Shown here piece by piece: positions 6,839 through 11,129 of a stretch of DNA of 11,129 bases (its first letter is position 1; every line of letters starts with the position of its first letter). A program made the position numbers and the translations under genes. The DNA comes from SHWC01 sp945902735 (GTDB lineage Bacteria > Pseudomonadota > Alphaproteobacteria > UBA828), in contig CAMDNF010000088.1 in assembly GCA_945902735.1 (NCBI GenBank), forward strand, positions 1 through 11,129, read 5' to 3'. Below the pieces are notes generated by a model. The model had not been told where the DNA came from. It worked only from the letters and a program-made list of their open reading frames with translations, and ran no database searches.

Positions 6839-7717
6839 ATGGCGAGAGCGAACACACAAAATTTCGATCCGGCGGAACGCCGCTTCATCAAGGAAATTGC
6901 CAAGCTGCCAATGCTTAGTCGCGAACGCGAGCACGATCTAGCTGTGCGTTGGCGCGATGAGCACGACGAAGAGGCGCTGCACGAGTTGATCAATGCCTAT
7001 GGTCGATTGGCGGTGTCTACCGCCACACGCTTTCGCAATTATGGCTTGCCCCTTTCCGACTTGATCCAAGAGGGTGTGATCGGGCTCCTCCAAGCCGCCG
7101 CACGCTTTGAGCCGGAGCGCGATATTCGTTTTTCGACCTATGCGTCGTGGTGGATCCGGTCGGCCATGCAAGACTACATCCTGCGCAACTGGTCGATCGT
7201 TCGAACCGGGACAACGGCGGCGCAGAAATCACTGTTCTTCAATTTTCGCCGCCTGCGGGCACGGATCGACAGCGCCGGCAATGGCGTGCTCGGTGATGAA
7301 GGGCGGCGCGCCATTGCGCACGCGCTCAAAGTTACAATTTCTGACGTCGAAATGATGGAGGGTCGCCTCTCGTCGACCGATCAATCGCTCAATATGGCGG
7401 TCGGCGAATCAGGAGAGGACGAATGGCAGGATTTTCTTACCGATCCGCAACCCTTGCCCGATGAAGCGGTCGCCGAAGTGCATGACGCCAAAGTGCGTTC
7501 CGCTTGGCTGGCTGAGGCACTGAACGGGCTTAGCGCGCGCGAGCAGCAAATCATCCGCGAGCGGCGCCTCCGTGAAGAAGCGGTAACGCTCGAAGAACTC
7601 GGTGAAGAACTTGGCATCAGCAAGGAGCGTGTCCGCCAAATCGAACACAAGGCGATGGAAAAACTGAAAGCCTCGATCCGCCGGACGATGGAGCGTGACA
7701 ACCACGCGCTGATGTAG
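6839..7717 (+). CDS. rpoH2: RNA polymerase sigma-32 family factor, RpoH2 (RpoHII) type
   Basis: A 292-residue heat-shock-family sigma factor. Region 2 shows FRNYGLPLSDLIQEGVIGL (66-84), the core-binding part, then RFSTYASWWIRSAM (97-110) and ILRNWSIVR (114-122) for -10 recognition. The RpoH box, usually QRKLFFNLR, reads QKSLFFNFR at 129-137. Region 4.2 is the helix-turn-helix LEELGEELGISKERVRQIEH (251-270) for the -35 element. The phrases WWIRSAMQDYILRNWSIVRTGTT and RRLRARI fit the alphaproteobacterial RpoH2/RpoHII subgroup, tied in Rhodobacter to singlet-oxygen and oxidative stress, better than the main heat-shock RpoH1. An AGGAAGGG ribosome-binding site (6827-6834) selects the ATG at 6839; an in-frame GTG at 6809 would place that site inside the gene. 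It converges on the M48 gene with a 6-bp gap. Sigma-32 family is certain; the RpoH2 subtype is likely. Confidence 0.95.
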   Translation: MARANTQNFDPAERRFIKEIAKLPMLSREREHDLAVRWRDEHDEEALHELINAYGRLAVSTATRFRNYGLPLSDLIQEGVIGLLQAAARFEPERDIRFSTYASWWIRSAMQDYILRNWSIVRTGTTAAQKSLFFNFRRLRARIDSAGNGVLGDEGRRAIAHALKVTISDVEMMEGRLSSTDQSLNMAVGESGEDEWQDFLTDPQPLPDEAVAEVHDAKVRSAWLAEALNGLSAREQQIIRERRLREEAVTLEELGEELGISKERVRQIEHKAMEKLKASIRRTMERDNHALM

Positions 7718-7719
7718 TC

Positions 7720-7733
7720 GGGCCTATTGGCCC
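7720..7733 (+). terminator. Short hairpin between rpoH and the M48 gene
   Basis: GGGCC (7720-7724), loop TATT, GGCCC (7729-7733) forms a perfect 5-bp GC stem 2 bases after the rpoH stop, followed by only three T's. It includes the stop codon (7724-7726) and last codons of the convergent M48 gene. It could be a weak terminator for rpoH; on the minus strand no T-run follows. The short stem makes this tentative. Confidence 0.35.
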
Positions 7734-9229
7734 TTTGTGACAATCTTTACCTGCGAGCCGGGTTCGAGTTTCGCGCCCGGTTTCAGCCCATTCATCGCGA
7801 GAAATGTTTCTAGCCGAAATTCATCAAGCGCCATGCGTTCGGCCATCCGGTCCGGCGTGTCGCCTGGGCGAACATTGACGATTTTGACGCGGCGCGGTTG
7901 CAGACCGGCAACCTCGCGGTCACTGAGGCGACGAAAGCTGAACACCATCTCTCTGAATTGCTCGTCGAGCGCGCTCGGAATCTCAGGCGCGCCGACAAGC
8001 AGAAACCGATAGATCTGCGCCGCCTCAAAGCGAATTGCCACCAACCGAGCCTCGCGCTGCCCGCCATCGGTCCGGAGATAGGCATGCCCAGTTGCCGCTT
8101 CCATTCCATTTACGCTGAATGATTCGACATCGACGAGTGCCACATTGGGGGTCCAGTCGGTTGTCAAATAATCCGCCATCGAGCGCCGCGTGTTCTTTAG
8201 ACGAGCGCCATCAAAACGTAGTGTCGCGGCATTGCCTTTTGACACGCCAAGCACAGCCTGAGGACCGTTCTGCAAGCGAAAGCCGGGCGGCGCGTCGAAG
8301 CCGAGCTTGAGCACTGGGTGGAGAAAGCGGAGCCCATCGACAAAACCCTGCGCCGGGGAATCACCGTAGACGATGCCGTTGATCTTCTTGAGATAGAGAG
8401 CGCGATCGCGACCGATCGTGCCCTTGGCATTGGCCGCGGCGGTGCGTGCCGCAACGGCTACGCGATCGGCCGTGCGTGGATGGCTTGAGAACAGATCGGC
8501 CTCAGGCGTGCCGCCTTCCTTGCCGGCCTTTTTCATGGCTAGCGCGCTTTCACCTTCGAGTGAGCTCAGGAAACTCGACATGGCGGTCGGCTCGAAGCCG
8601 CCGAGCGTCATATAGCGAATACCGAGTTGATCGGCTTCAAACTCCTGATCGCGCGAATAGCCTTGGACATAGGCAGCGGCGCCGAGTTGTCCGATCTGGC
8701 CGATGGTTTCGCTCTTGGTGACCGCGCCAAGAATTGCCGCCCCGATTCCTGCGAAGACACTTTTTGTTTGACGCTGGGCGCTGTGACGCGCGACCACATG
8801 ACCGATTTCGTGACCGATCACGCCGGCAAGTTCAGCCTCGTCATTGGCGAGTGTAATCAACCCGCGCGTGACATAGACATACCCGCCCGGCAGTGCGAAA
8901 GCGTTGACCACGTCGGAATCGAGAATTGTGAAGGTGAATTTCTTGCTCGCCAGCGGCGTGGTGGCCTTCAAAAGTTCGCCTAGGCTGACAACGTATTTCT
9001 GCAACGCCGGGTCGTTATAGGTCCCGCCGAAGGCCTCTAGGATTTTGGGATGTTCCTCAGCACCGACGCGATCTTCATCGGCCTCGGACATGAACGTAAA
9101 GCTATCACCTGCTCGGGCTGGGTTTCCGATTTGACCAGGCACGCCAAGCGGGCCTCCGACAAATGCAAGAACAAGGGCGAAACCTGCGAGGCTTCGACCC
9201 AAGCGCCTCATGACATCGCGATTCTTCAT
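7724..9229 (-). CDS. Exported M48-family zinc metalloprotease with C-terminal LysM-like domain
   Basis: A 501-residue predicted periplasmic protease. A hydrophobic signal segment (about 13-30) and an ARA-GDS cleavage site near residue 40 indicate Sec export. The M48 domain has HEIGH at 140-144 (His140, Glu141, His144) and an EFEAD motif at 196-200, whose Glu196 is the expected third zinc ligand (ExxxD). After the protease domain comes a ~200-residue region, then a LysM-like segment at about 448-501 (VRPGDTPDRMAERM, AMNGLKPGAKL, VKIV) that may hold peptidoglycan. This resembles BepA/LoiP-type envelope quality-control proteases, but I see no TPR repeats as in BepA. The ATG at 9229 overlaps the stop of the upstream thermonuclease-family gene (ATGA), implying translational coupling; an in-frame ATG at 9295 would overlap more and lacks a cleaner signal peptide. 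Substrates are unknown. Confidence 0.92.
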   Translation of the reverse strand: MKNRDVMRRLGRSLAGFALVLAFVGGPLGVPGQIGNPARAGDSFTFMSEADEDRVGAEEHPKILEAFGGTYNDPALQKYVVSLGELLKATTPLASKKFTFTILDSDVVNAFALPGGYVYVTRGLITLANDEAELAGVIGHEIGHVVARHSAQRQTKSVFAGIGAAILGAVTKSETIGQIGQLGAAAYVQGYSRDQEFEADQLGIRYMTLGGFEPTAMSSFLSSLEGESALAMKKAGKEGGTPEADLFSSHPRTADRVAVAARTAAANAKGTIGRDRALYLKKINGIVYGDSPAQGFVDGLRFLHPVLKLGFDAPPGFRLQNGPQAVLGVSKGNAATLRFDGARLKNTRRSMADYLTTDWTPNVALVDVESFSVNGMEAATGHAYLRTDGGQREARLVAIRFEAAQIYRFLLVGAPEIPSALDEQFREMVFSFRRLSDREVAGLQPRRVKIVNVRPGDTPDRMAERMALDEFRLETFLAMNGLKPGAKLEPGSQVKIVTKGQ

Positions 9230-10017
9230 TGTACCAACTCGATCTGTTCGGGATGCGTGGCCTCGATCATGGCGCCATTGAGCGAGTCGACCCAACCGCG
9301 CACACGAATAATATGGCTTTCATAGTCGTTCACGTCGATCCCCGCCGCTTCGAAAATCCGGTGATCGCGTGCCGCGATGGTCACCGTGAATTCGCTGCGA
9401 TAATCGGCACCGAAATTGAGATAGATGCGGCCACGCGCACGGCCGATTTTGAGCACGCGGCCTTCAACCAAGGCGAACTCATCGACATGAGCCGCTGCCT
9501 CCTCCGGACGCAGAACGGCATAGAATGGATCCGCCCAAATTCCCCGCCGCGCCGATCGCGCCTCGGCCTCAAGGCCGAGCAAATGAGGCACGAGGACCCG
9601 GTTATCTGGGAAGGAATAGACCCGCGCCATACCCGCTTCGATCATGACACGTTGTGCCCAAAGCGTGCCATCAAGCACCAGATGGGCAAGCGCCCGGCCG
9701 TGCCGGTCGCGCTTCCGCCCGCCATAGCGAAGCTCGGCCTCGCGCCCGAGGGCGATGGCCTTAAGCGCTTTCCGCGCCGCCTCAGCGAGCGGCCAGTCGA
9801 CAAAGCCCTCACGACCAAGGGCAAGCTTAGGGGCTTGCAACCCCGCCAGGCGCACCTGCAAGCCGCTCTCAAGCGTAACGCTGTCGCCATCAATGACCGC
9901 GACGACGCGACCTCGTTCGCCCCGCTCCAATTCTTCGAGGGCCGCATCGAGCGCCCAGCACGGCCCGCTGATGGACACCAGCGCCAAGAACAGGATGAAC
10001 GCGGACCACCTCATCAT
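9226..10017 (-). CDS. Exported thermonuclease-fold (SNase-like) protein with altered active site
   Basis: A 263-residue protein with an N-terminal signal peptide (likely cleavage after CWA, residue 22). Residues about 35-165 form a staphylococcal-nuclease-like domain: VVAVIDGDSVTLESG (Asp43 and Asp45), VRLAG (Arg56), DRHGR (Arg108, matching SNase Arg87) and ARRGIWADP. Where active nucleases have D-T-P-E (SNase 40-43), this protein has Q-A-P-K (61-64), so the general-base glutamate is a lysine and the metal-binding Asp40 is Gln. I recall the QAPK form from alphaproteobacterial relatives, so it is probably a subfamily trait, not damage. A C-terminal region (about 178-263; VEGRVLKIG, YLNFGADYRSEFTV, VRGWV, THPEQIE) looks like an OB-type beta domain. 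Two adjacent ATGs (10017, 10014) are possible starts; neither has a clear ribosome-binding site. It overlaps the M48 gene by 4 bp. Nuclease activity is doubtful. Confidence 0.88.
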   Translation of the reverse strand: MMRWSAFILFLALVSISGPCWALDAALEELERGERGRVVAVIDGDSVTLESGLQVRLAGLQAPKLALGREGFVDWPLAEAARKALKAIALGREAELRYGGRKRDRHGRALAHLVLDGTLWAQRVMIEAGMARVYSFPDNRVLVPHLLGLEAEARSARRGIWADPFYAVLRPEEAAAHVDEFALVEGRVLKIGRARGRIYLNFGADYRSEFTVTIAARDHRIFEAAGIDVNDYESHIIRVRGWVDSLNGAMIEATHPEQIELVQ

Positions 10018-10095
10018 GGTGCCAATTTAGCGCCGGTTCGACCCGGACGAAATGGCTTGGCATGGTATGTCGAGCGACGCCCTCTTCTGAAACCA

Positions 10096-10124
10096 TTGGC
10101 GATTCAAGGGCGTGCCGCTAAACT
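10096..10124 (+). promoter_or_regulatory. Candidate promoter for the PagL-like gene
   Basis: TTGGCG (10096-10101), an exact 17-base spacer, and TAAACT (10119-10124) match sigma-70 hexamers 4/6 each. This lies in the 158-bp spacer between the divergent thermonuclease-family and PagL-like genes and gives a leader of about 45 bases. A motif match only. Confidence 0.4.
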
Positions 10125-10175
10125 AGTACCCGATGGGGGCCCAAGACGGGACCAAGCGGTAAAGGTGGAATTGTA

Positions 10176-10715
10176 ATGCGTCGCATGATTCGCCGTGGAA
10201 GCAAGCAACTCGAAACTGTTCTGGCGGCTGGGGTCGTACTTGGTTTGGTTGGCTTTGCAACGCCGGCCGCGTTGGCGGGTGAAGAGCCCGCCTTCCTGGC
10301 GTTCGGTGCCGGTGTATACGACGTGTTCGACGACCACACGACTGCCGAGTTTCGCCTCGAATACCGCTCCGATATACGTTTCTGGAAGTTTGCCCCCTTC
10401 ATCGGCGCGATGACGAATGCCGAGGGCGCGCTCTATGGCTATGCGGGCCTCGGGCTCGACATTTTCCTTGGCGATCACTTCGTGGTGACGCCGAACGCGG
10501 CGTTCGGCGCCTATTATGACGGCAGCAGCAAAGATTTGGGTGGCACGCTCGAGTTTCGTACGGGCGGTGAGTTCGCCTACCGTTTCAATGACGCCAGCCG
10601 GTTGGGTCTCGCCTTCAACCACATTTCGAATGCCAGCATTTATGATTCAAACCCTGGCACCGAATCATTGGTCATCATGTACGCCCTGCCGCTCGGTATC
10701 GGCTCGCCGCCCTGA
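10176..10715 (+). CDS. pagL: Lipid A 3-O-deacylase, PagL family
   Basis: A 179-residue outer-membrane beta-barrel hydrolase. PagL removes the ester-linked acyl chain at position 3 of lipid A, changing envelope properties and host recognition of LPS. A signal peptide ends at about residue 34 (AALA-GEE). The mature part shows alternating aromatic/hydrophobic strands and the family signature FNHISNASIYDSNPGTESL near 147-165. His149, Ser151 and Glu163 reproduce the spacing of the catalytic His126/Ser128/Glu140 of Pseudomonas aeruginosa PagL (+2, +12), so the enzyme looks active. The mature length of about 145 residues is normal. A GGTGGA ribosome-binding site (10164-10169) supports the ATG at 10176. 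The gene is divergent from the thermonuclease-family/M48 pair and appears to be a single-gene unit. Confidence 0.9.
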   Translation: MRRMIRRGSKQLETVLAAGVVLGLVGFATPAALAGEEPAFLAFGAGVYDVFDDHTTAEFRLEYRSDIRFWKFAPFIGAMTNAEGALYGYAGLGLDIFLGDHFVVTPNAAFGAYYDGSSKDLGGTLEFRTGGEFAYRFNDASRLGLAFNHISNASIYDSNPGTESLVIMYALPLGIGSPP

Positions 10716-10775
10716 CGCTCCTACCGCTGGCCAAAACATGGCTTAGGGCGCGTTTTCGACGCACCGGATTCCTGC

Positions 10776-10823
10776 TAGAAGAATGGAACCTAGGCGGGGT
10801 ACGCGGATGTGGACACCGCCTAG
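10776..10823 (+). promoter_or_regulatory. tRNA-Arg leader: inverted repeat and possible -10 box
   Basis: CTAGGCGGGGT (10790-10800) and ACACCGCCTAG (10813-10823) pair at 10 of 11 positions around a 12-base loop, ending 8 bases before the tRNA. No T-run follows, so it is a poor terminator for the upstream pagL gene. A possible -10 box TAGAAG (10776-10781, within TGCTAGAAG) with a weak TTTCGA about 16 bases upstream would start transcription right before this repeat, which would put the hairpin in the 5' leader of the tRNA precursor. The pairing is direct; the function is inferred. Confidence 0.45.
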
Positions 10824-10831
10824 AAGCGTGG

Positions 10832-10908
10832 GTCCCCGTAGCTCAGCTGGATAGAGCACAGGTTTCCTAAACCTGGGGTCGTGGGTTCAAATCCCGCCGG
10901 GGACGCCA
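10832..10908 (+). tRNA. tRNA-Arg, anticodon CCT
   Basis: A complete 77-base cloverleaf. The acceptor stem GTCCCCG pairs with CGGGGAC; the D stem is GCTC/GAGC; the anticodon stem is CAGGT/ACCTG with loop TTCCTAA, anticodon CCT at 10866-10868; the T stem is GTGGG/CCCGC with loop TTCAAAT; G is the discriminator base and CCA (10906-10908) is encoded. It reads the AGG arginine codon. The amidase gene converges from the other side only 8 bp away. The only nearby downstream stem on the plus strand is GCCGCCT-CAT-AGGCGGC (10951-10967), inside the amidase gene and without a T-run. Confidence 0.98.
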
Positions 10909-10916
10909 CCGCCAAC

Positions 10917-11129
10917 TCAGAGCTTTGGTCTTTTCCCGCGCCAGGGCCGTGCCGCCTCATAGGCGGCGGCAGCGCGGAACACGCGCAGATCATCGAACGG
11001 CCGCGCCACGATCTGCATGCCGGTCGGCACACCGGATTTGGAGAAGCCGGTCGGCACGCTCATGGACGGACATTGGCTTACCAGATTGAAGCCGTGGGTC
11101 ATGATCCAGCCGACATAGGCGTTCACAAC
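10917..11129 (-). CDS. Amidase-signature family enzyme, C-terminal fragment
   Basis: The last 70 codons and the stop of a gene that continues past the right edge. The sequence HGFNLVSQCPSMSVPTGFSKSG, then PTGMQIVARPFDD and an RAAAAYE helix, is the standard C-terminus of amidase-signature enzymes (GatA, acetamidase and related amide hydrolases). The catalytic Ser-Ser-Lys region lies upstream and is not in the window, so substrate cannot be predicted. The ending WRGKRPKL without further extension is normal. It is convergent with the tRNA-Arg gene, with 8 bp between them. Whether it is GatA itself or a general amidase is undecided; the amidase type seems likelier because no gatC or gatB is visible here. 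Confidence 0.85.
   Translation of the reverse strand, partial: VVNAYVGWIMTHGFNLVSQCPSMSVPTGFSKSGVPTGMQIVARPFDDLRVFRAAAAYEAARPWRGKRPKL

Noticed and set aside
9230..9295. ATG at 9295 adding 22 residues to the M48 protease
   Set aside because: It would push the signal peptide away from the N-terminus and overlap the upstream gene by 70 bp; the ATGA overlap at 9226-9229 is typical of coupling.
9229..10176. 315-codon plus-strand open frame opposite the thermonuclease-family gene
   Set aside because: It is the antisense of a gene with clear SNase-family motifs and a signal peptide; the plus-strand product shows no domain and its stop overlaps the well-supported pagL start.
10820..11032. 70-codon minus-strand frame containing AGFEPTTPG
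   Set aside because: This is the well-known false protein produced by reading through the antisense strand of a tRNA gene.
1..11129. Search for CRISPR arrays, insertion sequences, phage genes, toxin-antitoxin or defence modules
   Set aside because: No repeated spacer-like units, transposase or integrase frames, or characteristic small gene pairs were seen; the identified genes are ordinary chromosomal ones.

Overview
The window looks like a core-chromosome segment of an alphaproteobacterium, probably Rhodospirillales-like. The evidence is the roughly 60% G+C content, the RpoH2-class sigma factor, the Suv3-like helicase / S4 protein / FdxA / CarD gene order, a thermonuclease-family protein of an alphaproteobacterial type, and an htpG promoter that fits the alphaproteobacterial heat-shock consensus. 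I see no insertion sequence, phage module, CRISPR array or clear sign of recent transfer. The species cannot be named from this sequence.

Layout. Positions 1-1630 (minus) hold most of htpG (Hsp90), cut off at its 3' end by the window edge. A 161-bp divergent spacer carries a strong RpoH-type promoter facing htpG. From about 1792 to 6314 (plus) come a Suv3/MgpS-like helicase, an Hsp15-like S4 RNA-binding protein only 5 bp downstream, a 7Fe ferredoxin (fdxA), and a CarD-family RNA polymerase-binding protein with a very basic, histone-H1-like N-terminal tail. A 524-bp stretch with no convincing gene (6315-6838) precedes an rpoH gene of the RpoH2 type. It ends 6 bp from a convergent two-gene minus-strand unit: an exported thermonuclease-fold protein lacking the usual catalytic glutamate, coupled by an ATGA overlap to a periplasmic M48 metalloprotease with a C-terminal LysM-like segment. 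Divergent to that unit is a PagL-type lipid A 3-O-deacylase with an intact His/Ser/Glu triad. Next is tRNA-Arg(CCT), preceded by an 11-bp inverted repeat. The window ends in the C-terminal part of an amidase-signature enzyme (minus).

Functional picture. The left and centre are about protein and RNA quality control and transcription control under stress: Hsp90, helicase, Hsp15-like protein, CarD, RpoH2. The right side concerns the cell envelope: M48 protease, exported nuclease-fold protein and lipid A deacylase. An RpoH2-class sigma factor and an htpG gene with a heat-shock promoter lie 5 kb apart, so RpoH-type control of part of this region is plausible but unproven. I found no convincing novel multi-gene system. 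The most unusual items are the CarD tail, the altered thermonuclease active site, the long rpoH leader and the hairpin in the tRNA leader.
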